Part shown: piece by piece, positions 1-9,008 of the stretch | How the letters are laid out: each line of letters starts with the position of its first letter | Position numbering within the stretch: the first letter of the stretch is position 1 | Source of the DNA: a virus | Reading direction: 5' to 3' (one strand) | Length of the DNA stretch: 64,000 nucleotides | IMG/VR virus record: IMGVR_UViG_3300042473_001265 | Coordinates: 248,001 to 312,000 of that record | Made by a program: the position numbers and the translations under genes | Notes under the pieces: model-generated | Told to the model about the DNA's origin: nothing | Seen by the model: the letters and a program-made list of their open reading frames with translations, nothing else | The model's database searches: none

Positions 1-1
1 G

Positions 2-601
2 GAAAATTTAGAATTACTTCAAGAATTGAATCCCGATGTCAATCTTAGGATAAACACTAATCTTAGCAAGGTAGATACTGGAGTGTTTGATGCTGTTTGT
101 AGATTTAAAAATGTCCATTGGACCGTAAGTGTAGAAACTACTGAAGATGAATTTGAATACATACGATTTGGTGGCCGATGGCAGGATTTTTTAGATAATC
201 TAAACACAATTAGAAAACTAGATCATAAGATAAGTTTTAATATGTTATGGTTTTTGCTAAATCATGACAGTGTTTTTGATTGTGTAGATTATTTAAAAGG
301 ATTGGGATTTCATAACAATAGCTTTGTGATTGGAGCACTGCTAGGCCCTGATTACCTAAACATTAGACATTTACCGGAAAATGTGTTAAACTCATTGAAG
401 TTAAAATTAGAATCACGAATCAATGAGAATCCTGGATATCTACTTGAAGACAGTTATCAGAACATGCTACACTATATAACGCAACCAATTGAAAAGAATT
501 TAACAAATTCGTTTGATCAATTAGCAATAATGGATCAGCGGCGTGAAGTAGACAGCAGTAAAATTTTTACAGAATTATATACACTCAAAGAAGGAAAGTA
601 A
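2..601 (+). CDS. Radical SAM protein, C-terminal part (5' end outside window)
   Basis: The frame is open to the left edge, so only about the last 199 residues are visible. They read like the second half of a twitch/SPASM-type radical SAM enzyme: an 'RINTNLS' strand, then a 'TVSVETTEDEFEYIRFGGRW' region matching the usual 'SiDa...eYiRyG.W' strand and loop after the barrel midpoint, then a helical C-terminal part. The same layout occurs in the complete protein at 26410-27438, which has the CX3CX2C cluster. The iron-sulfur motif of this copy lies upstream of the window. Substrate is unknown. uvsX follows after 2 bp, so the two are probably cotranscribed. Confidence 0.65.
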   Translation, partial: ENLELLQELNPDVNLRINTNLSKVDTGVFDAVCRFKNVHWTVSVETTEDEFEYIRFGGRWQDFLDNLNTIRKLDHKISFNMLWFLLNHDSVFDCVDYLKGLGFHNNSFVIGALLGPDYLNIRHLPENVLNSLKLKLESRINENPGYLLEDSYQNMLHYITQPIEKNLTNSFDQLAIMDQRREVDSSKIFTELYTLKEGK

Positions 602-603
602 TC

Positions 604-1662
604 ATGGCAAAACCATTTGACATCTCAAAGTTCCGCAAGGACATCACAAAAAGCATCCAAGGACTCAGCATTGGATTCAATGATCCCACAGACTGGATTA
701 GCACAGGCAACTATGCACTCAACTATCTAATCTCAGGAGACTTCAACAAAGGCATTCCACTGGGTAAAGTTACTGTATTTGCTGGTGAATCCGGCGCAGG
801 CAAGAGTTATATTTGCAGTGGCAACATTGTAAAGAACGCACAGGATCAAGGCATCTTTGTTATTCTTGTTGACACAGAAAACGCACTTGACGAATCTTGG
901 TTACACGCACTTGGTGTCAACACGGGTCCAGACAAGTTGCTCAAACTCAACATGAGCATGATTGATGATGTTGCCAAAGCAATCTCCACATTCATGACAG
1001 ACTACAAAGCACTACCAGAAGAAGAACGCATGAAAGTTCTGTGGGTCATTGACTCATTGGGCATGTTGCTGACTCCTACTGATGTCAATCAGTTCGAAGC
1101 CGGTGACATGAAAGGTGACATGGGTCGTAAGCCCAAAGCACTGACAAGTCTTGTTCGTAACTCTGTCAACATGTTTGGCAGTTACAATGTGGGCTTGGTG
1201 GCCACAAACCATACCTATGCCAGTCAAGACATGTTTGATCCTGATGACAAGATCTCCGGTGGACAAGGCTTTATCTACGCAAGTTCAATCGTGGTTGCCA
1301 TGAAAAAAATGAAACTCAAAGAAGATGAAGATGGCAACAAGATCACTGATGTCATGGGCATCCGTGCCGGTTGCAAAGTGATGAAAACACGCTATGCCAA
1401 ACCGTTTGAAGGCATGCAGGTCAAGATCCCTTACTCCACTGGTATGAGTCCGCATTCGGGACTGGTTGACCTGGCAGAGAAGAAAGAGATTCTCAAGAAA
1501 GAAGGCAACAGTTTGGTACTTGTTACCAGCGACGGCGAAATTATCAAACAGTTCCGCAAAAAGTGGGAAGCCAATGAAGGCGGATGTTTAGATAAACTGA
1601 TGGCGGACTTTGCCAATCAGAAAGAAGAAAAACCGGTACTCGAAACAACAACGGAGGAATAA
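604..1662 (+). CDS. uvsX: UvsX, RecA-like recombinase
   Basis: This 352-residue protein is the phage strand-exchange recombinase. It coats single-stranded DNA and drives recombination-dependent replication and repair. Walker A (GESGAGKS) is at residues 61-68. A hydrophobic Walker B strand (VLWVIDS) lies near residue 147, and a DNA-binding loop region with 'SGGQGF' follows near residue 218. Length is close to T4 UvsX (about 390) and bacterial RecA (about 350). The ATG follows the previous stop by 2 bp with AAGGAAAG upstream. An acidic Glu/Lys-rich tail closes the protein, as in other UvsX proteins. It heads a tight run of genes to 3132. Confidence 0.95.
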   Translation: MAKPFDISKFRKDITKSIQGLSIGFNDPTDWISTGNYALNYLISGDFNKGIPLGKVTVFAGESGAGKSYICSGNIVKNAQDQGIFVILVDTENALDESWLHALGVNTGPDKLLKLNMSMIDDVAKAISTFMTDYKALPEEERMKVLWVIDSLGMLLTPTDVNQFEAGDMKGDMGRKPKALTSLVRNSVNMFGSYNVGLVATNHTYASQDMFDPDDKISGGQGFIYASSIVVAMKKMKLKEDEDGNKITDVMGIRAGCKVMKTRYAKPFEGMQVKIPYSTGMSPHSGLVDLAEKKEILKKEGNSLVLVTSDGEIIKQFRKKWEANEGGCLDKLMADFANQKEEKPVLETTTEE

Positions 1663-1664
1663 CC

Positions 1665-1922
1665 ATGTCAGTAGACCTATCAAGTGAAATCTGGAATGAA
1701 CTAAAACGATACATCAACACAGTTGATCGTACAGAAGCAGCAGAAGTGTTGGTTTCTGTACTGGTTGACAATGACGTTGCCCCGGACGAAATTCGTGCCA
1801 CATTCAAAGGCGACACGGATGTCAAAGCAGCATTGGCCGCGTATATCAAGGATCTCGACGACGAGCCCGAAGAAGAAGACTTTGATCAAGACGATGATAT
1901 TGAGTCCGAGTACGAAGATTAA
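1665..1922 (+). CDS. Small acidic protein downstream of uvsX
   Basis: An 85-residue protein of unknown function with an ATG 2 bp after uvsX and an AGGAATAA ribosome-binding site. The first 60 residues look like a compact helical domain. The last 25 are almost entirely Asp/Glu, ending DDDIESEYED. Acidic tails of this kind are common on phage replication accessory proteins that contact ssDNA-binding or recombination proteins, but nothing here proves that role. Confidence 0.65.
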   Translation: MSVDLSSEIWNELKRYINTVDRTEAAEVLVSVLVDNDVAPDEIRATFKGDTDVKAALAAYIKDLDDEPEEEDFDQDDDIESEYED

Positions 1923-1924
1923 TC

Positions 1925-2377
1925 ATGTGGCTCAGCCGTGTCACTAGTGATCTGGGAGCAATCCCAGATTTCATTGCTCACTTTGAGCAAGAACTCACTG
2001 CTGCACGCCGTGATTGCGCCATTGGCGGCATGGTTGAACGAAATATCTCAGCACTGCCGGGCATTACAGAACATAGATTTAATCAGCTTCAAGAAATTGA
2101 AGCAGTATTAAATCATCTCAACATACAGCTACGCAAGATTCGTCGAAAACATTTTCAAAAATATCTCGAAGCATATGCTAGAGCATTGACCAGCAGAGAT
2201 GCTGAAAAATATGTGGATGGCGAAGACGAAGTGATTGACTTTGAAACTATCATCAACGAAGTGGCCTACTTGAGAAATCGTTACTTGGGCATTATGAAAG
2301 CCATGGAAAGTAAAAACTTCATGCTGGGACATGTGGTAAGATTACGAGCTGCTGGGATGGAAGACATACAACTATGA
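1925..2377 (+). CDS. Conserved phage protein in the uvsX cluster (UvsY-like position)
   Basis: A 150-residue, mostly helical, highly charged protein with no recognisable enzyme motif. The basic stretch 'LRKIRRKHFQKYLEAYARAL' and the conserved-looking end 'MLGHVVRLRAAGMEDIQL' suggest a small oligomeric DNA-associated factor. Size and location match a UvsY-type recombination mediator (T4 UvsY is 137 residues), but I cannot align it with UvsY by eye, so this is a contextual hypothesis. The stop overlaps the next start as ATGA. Confidence 0.7.
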   Translation: MWLSRVTSDLGAIPDFIAHFEQELTAARRDCAIGGMVERNISALPGITEHRFNQLQEIEAVLNHLNIQLRKIRRKHFQKYLEAYARALTSRDAEKYVDGEDEVIDFETIINEVAYLRNRYLGIMKAMESKNFMLGHVVRLRAAGMEDIQL

Positions 2378-3132
2378 CATTTAGAAACGACCAAGAACGG
2401 CACGAACACAGTTTACAAACTCTCAACACATTGGCCGAGTATGATGACTTCATGGAAAGCATTGGTACACTGGTTGATCTTGGTTGTGGCAGCGGTATGG
2501 ATCTAGAATGGTGGGCAACTAGAACCACCAGAGAGGATGCGCCGCAACCGTTGAACATTCGTTGCACCGGAGTTGACATTGCCAACGCACCATCGATGTT
2601 TAAAAAATATCCAAATATCACGCATCAACTGATTGACTTTGAACAAGTCAACCGGCTACCAAAAAAGACAAAGTTTGATGTGCTGTGGTGTCACGATGCT
2701 TTTCAGTATTGCGTAAATCCACTAGAAACTCTAGGTAAATGGAACAGCATTGCCGAAGATGGCGCCATGTTGGTAATGGCAATTCCGCAGACCACCAACA
2801 TGGACATTCGCCAACTGTCGTTTGTGCAGCCCGCTGGATGCTATTATCATCACACAGTGGTCAGTTTGATTCACATGCTGGCAGTGAATGGGTGGGATTG
2901 CAATTCGGGCTTTTTTCTAAAGCGGCCAGACGATGATTTTATACATGTGATTGCCTACAAGAGTGCCCATGCTCCTATGCCATACAGCACTACCACATGG
3001 TATGAATTGGCAGAAAAGGATCTACTGCCAGAAACAGCAATGACCAGTATACAGCGCCACGGTATGATACGGCAACAAGACCTTGTGCTACAGTGGATTG
3101 ATAAAAGTTTATCCCGGATGGGGCAACAATAA
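2374..3132 (+). CDS. Class I SAM-dependent methyltransferase
   Basis: A 252-residue Rossmann-fold methyltransferase. Motif I (LVDLGCGSG) is at residues 33-41. An acidic end of strand beta2 ('CTGVDIA') and a motif IV-like strand ('FDVLWCHDAFQY') follow. The substrate cannot be read from sequence; the fold fits small-molecule, lipid or glycan methylation. The start overlaps the upstream stop (ATGA). It converges with the minus-strand gene ending at 3109, and the two 3' ends overlap by 24 bp. It lies at the edge of the glycan cassette and may belong to it functionally. Confidence 0.8.
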   Translation: MTFRNDQERHEHSLQTLNTLAEYDDFMESIGTLVDLGCGSGMDLEWWATRTTREDAPQPLNIRCTGVDIANAPSMFKKYPNITHQLIDFEQVNRLPKKTKFDVLWCHDAFQYCVNPLETLGKWNSIAEDGAMLVMAIPQTTNMDIRQLSFVQPAGCYYHHTVVSLIHMLAVNGWDCNSGFFLKRPDDDFIHVIAYKSAHAPMPYSTTTWYELAEKDLLPETAMTSIQRHGMIRQQDLVLQWIDKSLSRMGQQ

Positions 3133-3951
3133 ACGGCCAAGCGGTAAACCAGAGGCAATTTCTTCTGTATACCATTCGGTATGTGCCAGCTGTTCCAGCC
3201 ATGCTGTACGATCTGGTCTGGCAGGATCGTTGATACGGGACAGATCTAAATTGCCCACTGGTGCAGCCAAACTGGTTGAATTGACAAACGCCGGAACACC
3301 AGCCAACACTGCTTGTGAGCCAGGTCCGCTGTTGTGATTGATCACAGCCCACGCAGTGGCCAAACACCGATCATAGTCAAAGTTATCATAGGTTCCCTGA
3401 ACCGGCGTGGGCATTTGTATAACACAACCTGGCACTGCACCTATACGCTGTCTTGGGTGTGGCCGTATAACAATGGGTCGATCTGTATATTCTCTAATCT
3501 TGCCAGCAGTTTCTGTCAGCCAGGCCACAGTGGGCGGTTGTCCAGCCCATTGTTCACTTTCTGAACGCTGTGCTGCAATGACAATATTGTATCCAGTGTT
3601 GGTCCAGGGCTTGGCTGTCAGTCGTAGGTTGGCTGCACGACCTGGTATCAACTCAGTGCCATAATAAGCAGTGCTGCCGGTTCCGTTCAATCCCAATTTC
3701 CATGTGCTGCCGCGCCGCAGCATGCCCACCTCGGCCACTATCACAGGCCTTCCGCTGTTTCTAAATGTTTGCCATATTTCACGATTGTGCTTCATGCGGC
3801 CGTGCCACAACTGACTCCAGATAACAGCAACATCTGCCGAACTGTCCATGTTGTTATGCTTGATACCCAGTTGGTCAAGACCTGTTCTAATGGCGTCAAA
3901 CACAGGCCCGCTGTTGAGTGCGCCATATTGGTCAAAAATACTTACTCTCAT
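3109..3951 (-). CDS. Capsule/teichoic-type glycan transferase-like protein, copy 1
   Basis: 280 residues. The C-terminal half has 'RPIVIRPHPRQR' followed by 'VINHNSGPGSQAVLAGVPAFV', the pattern of GT-B-like capsular polysaccharide (KpsS/KpsC) and CDP-glycerol transferase families: an RPHP strand, then a nucleotide-sugar site with Asn/Ser before a hydrophobic strand. The protein at 7192-8100 shares the same two motifs and the ending 'NPA.PDR.AW.E..A...W..EE', so the two are paralogs. A role in extending or modifying a surface glycan is inferred. Confidence 0.65.
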   Translation of the reverse strand: MRVSIFDQYGALNSGPVFDAIRTGLDQLGIKHNNMDSSADVAVIWSQLWHGRMKHNREIWQTFRNSGRPVIVAEVGMLRRGSTWKLGLNGTGSTAYYGTELIPGRAANLRLTAKPWTNTGYNIVIAAQRSESEQWAGQPPTVAWLTETAGKIREYTDRPIVIRPHPRQRIGAVPGCVIQMPTPVQGTYDNFDYDRCLATAWAVINHNSGPGSQAVLAGVPAFVNSTSLAAPVGNLDLSRINDPARPDRTAWLEQLAHTEWYTEEIASGLPLGRLLLPHPG

Positions 3952-3962
3952 AATATACCCGG

Positions 3963-3969
3963 TTAAATA
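3963..3969 (+). promoter_or_regulatory. Late-type promoter box TTAAATA
   Basis: TTAAATA lies 23 bp before the ATG at 3993, leaving a short leader that includes AAGGAAAA as ribosome-binding site. It matches the T4 late -10 consensus TATAAATA at six of the last seven positions. Confidence 0.5.
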
Positions 3970-3992
3970 TACACTTAGTTATAAGGAAAACA

Positions 3993-4799
3993 ATGAGTCG
4001 TAAATTCTCTGTGGTCACCACATTCAACGCATCTGGCTACAAAAAATACGGCAAAAGAATGATCGAAACATTCCTGAACACATGGCCTGCAGAAGTTGAC
4101 TTGATAGTGTATGCTGAAGATTGCACTGTCGTTGAATCTGCACCCAACTTGCGTGTGTTAGATCTGCATCGGGACAGTCCAGAACTAGTGGCATTCAAAA
4201 CAAAATGGCGCGGTGTTCCCAAGGCCAATGGTGATGTGTCTGCTGACCCCACAAGAAACAACCGCAAAGACGCTGCCAAAGGATTCAAATGGAATGCTGT
4301 ACGCTTTGCTCACAAAGTATATGCTATATTTGCTGCTGCCCATGCTGCAACTGATTGGCTGATATGGATGGATGCTGACACTGTGTGTCATAGTCCTATC
4401 TCGATGGCGCAATTACACAATTTGTGTCCCGCCGCAGCTGACATTTGTTTCTTGGGTCGCAAAGGCAAATACACCGAATGCGGGTTGTATGCTATGAATC
4501 TGCGTTCTCCGGCCACATCAAAATTTCTCAAAGAGTTTCAGCGTGTGTACGACGATGCAGACAACGGAATATTCACCATGAAAGAATGGCACGACAGTTT
4601 TGTGTTTGATGTTGTGCGTAAATCAATGACGTTGGAACAACACGATTGGAGTAGCCATTTGATTTCGGGCGAAGGCCATCCGTTGATCAACAGTGAATGG
4701 GGTGCCTATCTAGATCACTTGAAAGGTGATCGCAAGTCATTGGGTCGTAGTAAATTAAGCGATTTAAAAATTAAAAGAACAGAGGCGTATTGGCAATGA
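3993..4799 (+). CDS. Glycosyltransferase (GT-A type, DXD motif)
   Basis: A 268-residue protein with an N-terminal 'SVVTTFNASGY' strand and a central 'WLIWMDADTVCHSPI' segment, the DXD metal-nucleotide site of GT-A fold glycosyltransferases. A C-terminal 'EWHDSFVFDVV' region resembles acceptor-site segments of GT8-like phage enzymes. It is preceded by a late-type box and a good ribosome-binding site, so expression late in infection is likely. Its stop overlaps the next start (ATGA). Confidence 0.75.
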   Translation: MSRKFSVVTTFNASGYKKYGKRMIETFLNTWPAEVDLIVYAEDCTVVESAPNLRVLDLHRDSPELVAFKTKWRGVPKANGDVSADPTRNNRKDAAKGFKWNAVRFAHKVYAIFAAAHAATDWLIWMDADTVCHSPISMAQLHNLCPAAADICFLGRKGKYTECGLYAMNLRSPATSKFLKEFQRVYDDADNGIFTMKEWHDSFVFDVVRKSMTLEQHDWSSHLISGEGHPLINSEWGAYLDHLKGDRKSLGRSKLSDLKIKRTEAYWQ

Positions 4800-5476
4800 A
4801 AAGCTACATCATTTGTTTAAGTAATATTCCTGCAAGTTTGAATAGTGGCCTTCGTTTACAAAAAGAACTGTCTAATTTTAAAATAGAAGCCGAATTGTTT
4901 GAAGGCTCTTACGGAGATCAAGCACTGATACAATATCAAAAAAATAATCGACAGTGCCATCCTTGGGGGTTTAAAGGACCCGATGTACCGTTTTTGGATC
5001 AGTGCAAGCAAGACCGCACAACTCCGGGCATAGTCGGATGTTTTGATAGTCATTACAGACTATGGAAACTTTGTGCAAACTCTGATCAACCCATTGTAAT
5101 ATGGGAAGACGATGCTCATGTAATTCGCCCGTACTACCCGGTTGAATGGACTGATGTTTTGATTCTGGCTAGTAGTCATACTAAGAAAATGGAAAAATAC
5201 AAGCATTATTTAGAATCTCCTACAGGTGATCCCACAGCTGAATACTATCAACGCAGCAGCCTTCCCGGCGCCGCCGGCTATGCAATAAAACCACATGCTG
5301 CACAGAAACTTGTAGATTTTTATCATCAATCATTCCTGCCGGCAGACAACGCAATAAATCAATACATAGTAAAAATTCAAATACATAATTACATGATGGG
5401 ACAGGCACAGGATAGAGAAAGAACACACGGTAGATCCAGCCTCATTAAAACTAAAATTTGGGATAAGGAAAATTAA
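4796..5476 (+). CDS. Glycosyltransferase family 25-like protein
   Basis: 226 residues from the ATG at 4796, which overlaps the upstream TGA; an in-frame TTG six bases earlier is less likely. The N-terminus 'YIICLSNIPAS' and the block 'GIVGCFDSHYRLWKLCANSD...IVIWEDDAHV' match the GT25 (LPS biosynthesis, LgtB/LpsA) signature 'GElGC..SH...w......piliLEDDv'. The EDD is the metal site. A 'SSLPGAAGYAIKPHAA' segment fits the family's GTxGYxIs region. It probably adds a hexose to a lipopolysaccharide-like or virion-bound glycan. Confidence 0.8.
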   Translation: MKSYIICLSNIPASLNSGLRLQKELSNFKIEAELFEGSYGDQALIQYQKNNRQCHPWGFKGPDVPFLDQCKQDRTTPGIVGCFDSHYRLWKLCANSDQPIVIWEDDAHVIRPYYPVEWTDVLILASSHTKKMEKYKHYLESPTGDPTAEYYQRSSLPGAAGYAIKPHAAQKLVDFYHQSFLPADNAINQYIVKIQIHNYMMGQAQDRERTHGRSSLIKTKIWDKEN

Positions 5477-5479
5477 TCA

Positions 5480-6025
5480 ATGTCATACAGTTTAAAAACA
5501 GGTAAATCAGAAACGCTTGCGTGGTTTCAAGAACACCATGAAAAAATTACAAAAATTGTTGACATTGGACCCGGGTCTGGTACCTACGTCAATCTCATTA
5601 AAGAACAACACAACTGCTGCAACTCTGCTTATTGGATTGGTATAGAAGTATGGGAGCCATACATAAAAAAATACAATCTAGAACAGCGATACGATCAAAT
5701 TATTAATCAAGATGTGCGTGAAGTAAATTGGGAAGCTCTGGGACCTGTTAGTGTTGTAATTGCCGGAGATGTACTGGAACATATCACAAAAGAACAGGCA
5801 ATGACATTGGTAGATAAAATTTTGTCAGTTTCGGATGTGTTGATTGCGAGCATTCCAATTGTACACATGCCGCAAGACGAACATGCATACGACAACCCTT
5901 ACGAGGCGCATGTAAAGGATGACTGGAGCCATGCAGAAGTGATGGACACCTGGTCCCATTATATAAAACATCATTACCTTAAAAGTAGAAAAAGTAAATT
6001 AGGTGTATACTGGATGAAAAAATGA
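5480..6025 (+). CDS. SAM-dependent methyltransferase-like protein
   Basis: 181 residues. Motif I 'IVDIGPGSGTYVNLI' at about residues 26-40, an acidic beta2 end ('WIGIEVWEPYI') and 'VVIAGDVLEHITKEQA' as motif IV/V indicate a class I methyltransferase of small size. It sits between glycosyltransferase and methyltransferase-fold genes with 3 bp and 4 bp junctions, so glycan methylation is a reasonable guess. The stop overlaps the next start (ATGA). Confidence 0.75.
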   Translation: MSYSLKTGKSETLAWFQEHHEKITKIVDIGPGSGTYVNLIKEQHNCCNSAYWIGIEVWEPYIKKYNLEQRYDQIINQDVREVNWEALGPVSVVIAGDVLEHITKEQAMTLVDKILSVSDVLIASIPIVHMPQDEHAYDNPYEAHVKDDWSHAEVMDTWSHYIKHHYLKSRKSKLGVYWMKK

Positions 6026-6564
6026 AAACTATAACACAACTACGAGATGATTTTTTATCTTTAAAAATAACTCCAACTGATTGGTTAGGCGACAGTCCTA
6101 GCCGATTTGACACATACACAAAATACGCGGCCAAAGTTGACAGCATTGTAGAGTTTGGAGTGTACACTGGATTGAGTACTGCTGCATTCTTGGCTGGCAA
6201 TCCAAAAAAATTGCGTAGCTATGACATCACTGATGAAAATCTCACAGTGTTGGACAGACTTAACCAACATGCAACACAACATCAAATTGATTTTGAATTC
6301 ATCATAGGTGATAGTCTAGCCGTAGACATAGAACCAACTGACCTGTTGTTTATTGATACTGTGCATAAAAAAAAGCACACTGCTGCTGAACTGGCCCGAC
6401 ACAGTAACAAAGTTAAACGATATATTATTTTTCATGATACCACTGATTGGCCTGGTGTGTTTCAGGCGGCCTGTGATTTTTTGTCGGAAAATCACCAATG
6501 GCACATAGTTGAACATTGCAATCGTGGATCTGGATTACTGGTGCTTGAGAAATATTGTGATTAA
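6022..6564 (+). CDS. Methyltransferase_24-like Rossmann protein
   Basis: 180 residues. 'IVEFGVYTGLSTAAFLAG' is a glycine-rich SAM loop, 'RSYDITDENL' the acidic strand, and 'PTDLLFIDTVHKKKHTAAEL' a motif typical of the cephalosporin-hydroxylase/Methyltransf_24 group, where a His after IDxxH binds metal or substrate. A later 'YIIFHDTTDWPGVF' repeats the usual 'iifhDt' strand. Substrate unknown; the cassette context suggests a sugar. Confidence 0.75.
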   Translation: MKTITQLRDDFLSLKITPTDWLGDSPSRFDTYTKYAAKVDSIVEFGVYTGLSTAAFLAGNPKKLRSYDITDENLTVLDRLNQHATQHQIDFEFIIGDSLAVDIEPTDLLFIDTVHKKKHTAAELARHSNKVKRYIIFHDTTDWPGVFQAACDFLSENHQWHIVEHCNRGSGLLVLEKYCD

Positions 6565-7195
6565 TGTTGTATGCGTACTGCGACACGGCGGCAAAGTAAA
6601 TTATGATGCAGAATGGGTTGCCAAACTGCAGAGAGCAGTGGCAAGAAACTTAACAGTGCCCCACCGCTTTGTGTGTCTGAGTGACTGTGAAGTTGCAGTT
6701 GACCGAATCCCGTTGGATGCAACTGGTACAGGATTTTGGGCAAAACTACAGTTGTTCAAGCCTGGGGTGTTTTCTGAACCTGTGCTGTATCTGGATCTTG
6801 ACACTGTAATTTGTTCAAACATAGATGAAATTGTTTCAGCTTGCCAATCCAAAACTTTTGTAATGTGGTATGAAGCAGACAAACACATTCACTCAAGTGC
6901 CATGATGTGGTGGCAAGGTGACCACAGTCACTTATGGGAAATATATCAATCTCGTCCATTGGACCACTGGAAATCTTTGTATGGCCAGGTGCCGCTGTAC
7001 GGTGATCAAGCACTGATAAGCCAGCATGTTGACCATGAATTATTCACTGATTTCTTACCTACTGAGTGGATGCAGATTGCACATAAACGACAGTTAGACA
7101 ATCTTGAATTGGTTAAAATATTACATTTTAGAAAAAATAATCAAAAACCCAGCACTATGCTGCATCATCCATTGGTGGCGCAACACTGGATTTAG
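6557..7195 (+). CDS. Glycosyltransferase-like protein (GT-A, DLD motif)
   Basis: 212 residues from the GTG at 6557, which overlaps the previous stop. The protein then begins INVVCVLRHGG; an upstream in-frame TTG would force a 56-bp overlap and is rejected. 'HRFVCLSD', 'FWAKLQLFKP' and 'PVLYLDLDTVICSNIDEI' are hallmarks of a phage GT family with a DLD metal site. It is paralogous in layout to the protein at 11285-12016. The gene converges on the minus-strand gene at 7192 with a 4-bp overlap. Confidence 0.75.
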   Translation: MINVVCVLRHGGKVNYDAEWVAKLQRAVARNLTVPHRFVCLSDCEVAVDRIPLDATGTGFWAKLQLFKPGVFSEPVLYLDLDTVICSNIDEIVSACQSKTFVMWYEADKHIHSSAMMWWQGDHSHLWEIYQSRPLDHWKSLYGQVPLYGDQALISQHVDHELFTDFLPTEWMQIAHKRQLDNLELVKILHFRKNNQKPSTMLHHPLVAQHWI

Positions 7196-8100
7196 ATATA
7201 TTTTTTAATGTGTTGCCAGGCTGCGCCTGACACGACTTCTGTGTGATTCCAATGGCACATGGCAATGCGTTCTATCCATGCTTGTCTATCTGGCATAGCG
7301 GGATTTTCTATCAATCTTAGATCTGTGTTGGCCACAGCAGCAGCTTGACTACGATCTGGATCAGTGACAAAAATTGGATATCCTTCTATTACAGATCCTA
7401 CAGTGGGACTGGAATTGTGATTTACCACAGCCCAACAGTTTCGGAGATCGTCTATTAGTGTAGAATCAGGCCGAGACAATGATACATTACGAAAATGATC
7501 AACGCTACCGATGTGTTGTCTTGCGGCTTTGTCTCCTGGATGCGGTCGCAGTACAATAGGGCGATCTGTTGCTTGTTGCAGTTTGGCAATGGTTTTTGTA
7601 GCCCAATCAACTATGTCGTATGTGCCCATGCTCCAACCGCCGTTGCGCTGCAAGCACACCAATATATGTTTGCCATTTTGTCGCCAATCCTTCAACCCAA
7701 TGCCAGTGTTGCGACTTATAGACTGCCAGCGAGCAGGATCTGGATTATCCCAGAAATATGTCCCTGTGTTCGGGAAAACTCCGTCGAAACTGTATCTAGA
7801 ATACTCATTTTTGCCACGATAGTTAAACAAGTTGCTATCTACTACAAGTAATCTATTGTTATTTTTTTTCTGATATTCGTGTACTGCTGATCTAAATAGA
7901 TTGTGGGTACCTTGTTTTCCGGTGGCATGCGGCCATCCTTGTATAAATGCTACTTCGCAGTTGCTCAGAACTGGGGATGAACTAACTACGCCAGTGTCTC
8001 CGTATGCGTTTACTCCACTGACAAATCTTGTTAACAATTCAAATTTATGCTGACTTTTTTTACTCGGCGGAATAGTTGATAGATATGCTATTAATTTCAT
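7192..8100 (-). CDS. Capsule/teichoic-type glycan transferase-like protein, copy 2
   Basis: 302 residues. It carries the same 'RPIVLRPHPG' strand and 'VVNHNSSPTVGSVIEGYPIFVTDPDRSQ' region as the protein at 3109-3951, then 'NPAMPDRQAWIERIA..HW...EV'. These match the donor-binding C-terminal half of KpsS/CDP-glycerol-transferase-like enzymes. The N-terminal half differs from copy 1 and probably sets acceptor specificity. The ATG overlaps the TGA of the upstream gene (8097-9008) by 4 bp, which puts it in a minus-strand operon running from 11247. Confidence 0.65.
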   Translation of the reverse strand: MKLIAYLSTIPPSKKSQHKFELLTRFVSGVNAYGDTGVVSSSPVLSNCEVAFIQGWPHATGKQGTHNLFRSAVHEYQKKNNNRLLVVDSNLFNYRGKNEYSRYSFDGVFPNTGTYFWDNPDPARWQSISRNTGIGLKDWRQNGKHILVCLQRNGGWSMGTYDIVDWATKTIAKLQQATDRPIVLRPHPGDKAARQHIGSVDHFRNVSLSRPDSTLIDDLRNCWAVVNHNSSPTVGSVIEGYPIFVTDPDRSQAAAVANTDLRLIENPAMPDRQAWIERIAMCHWNHTEVVSGAAWQHIKKYI

Positions 8101-9008
8101 TTAATCTTTTCCCAAAATTCCGTAGTAGCAAGCCGACATTCTTCTAGAGCATGGTCACTTATTATAACATCATCAACTACATCTTTCCAGTCACCATCGC
8201 GCTTTAACATATACGGAACATGTTTCATATTTAAAAATTTACTACTCCATGCGTCGACTACAATAACTTTCTTACCCAACAGCGCACCCCAATAAGCGCC
8301 ATGATAACTATTGGTTAAAATTATGTTAGCACTGCCCAGGAGTTCAATAGACTGATCTATGTTGCTTCCAGAATTCACAAACCGCGGTATACTGTCATTG
8401 CCGAAGTTTTTAATCAACTGTTTTTTATGTTCAAAAAATATAACATCATTTTTAATTGCATATTTTTCATCAAATGCCGGGTGCATACAACTGGCACACG
8501 GCACCCATGGCTGATTTTGATTCCAGTCGCGGATACCAACTTCGTCAAACTTCATGAGCCAATCTGGATATTCAACTGCCGCATCGCCACGTTTATCCAA
8601 CGGACCGTTATGCCCTGCACCCCATATGTATCGTTTGGCCTGTGCAGGCGCAAGTTGCATCATATATTTTTTAATAAACTCTCTATGGGCAAACATAAAT
8701 TCCTTATGTGATTTTTTATTTGCCGGATCTCTCAGATCCCATTTATGTTTTTGTATTTGAATTAATTGATATAAATCAGCTGACGGCAATACCGATTCAA
8801 TGGCATCATTAAAAAACTCGTTAGCAATCAAGCCACCCCCACCTACAACCATCGGCAGTGTAGGATCGTATGCAGTATTTTTTATATTAGTAATATCAAC
8901 TACTTGATACTCTTCTGGTTCGAGGAAATACTGCAACGGATTACTGGCAAGGTCGCCTACATTGTTGCGGTCGGCACGATGTACTACTGTAAATTTAAGT
9001 TTGGTCAT
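8097..9008 (-). CDS. Polysaccharide pyruvyl transferase-like protein
   Basis: 303 residues from the ATG at 9008, which overlaps the upstream gene's stop by 14 bp; a longer version would run far into that gene. 'FTVVHRADRNNVGDLASNPLQYF' is the N-terminal NxGDxxS-type signature of PS_pyruv_trans, 'LPMVVGGGGLIANEFF' its glycine-rich strand, and 'ILTNSYHGAYWGALLGKKVIVVD' the TxRfHg-like C-terminal nucleotide site. Family members add pyruvate ketals or act as GT-B-like transferases on exopolysaccharides. Sulfur- and acid-rich decoration of a phage-made glycan is possible. Confidence 0.8.
   Translation of the reverse strand: MTKLKFTVVHRADRNNVGDLASNPLQYFLEPEEYQVVDITNIKNTAYDPTLPMVVGGGGLIANEFFNDAIESVLPSADLYQLIQIQKHKWDLRDPANKKSHKEFMFAHREFIKKYMMQLAPAQAKRYIWGAGHNGPLDKRGDAAVEYPDWLMKFDEVGIRDWNQNQPWVPCASCMHPAFDEKYAIKNDVIFFEHKKQLIKNFGNDSIPRFVNSGSNIDQSIELLGSANIILTNSYHGAYWGALLGKKVIVVDAWSSKFLNMKHVPYMLKRDGDWKDVVDDVIISDHALEECRLATTEFWEKIK

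Noticed and set aside
1925-2377. Firm assignment as UvsY
   Set aside because: Size and position fit but I cannot see a sequence match to UvsY; left as conserved protein.
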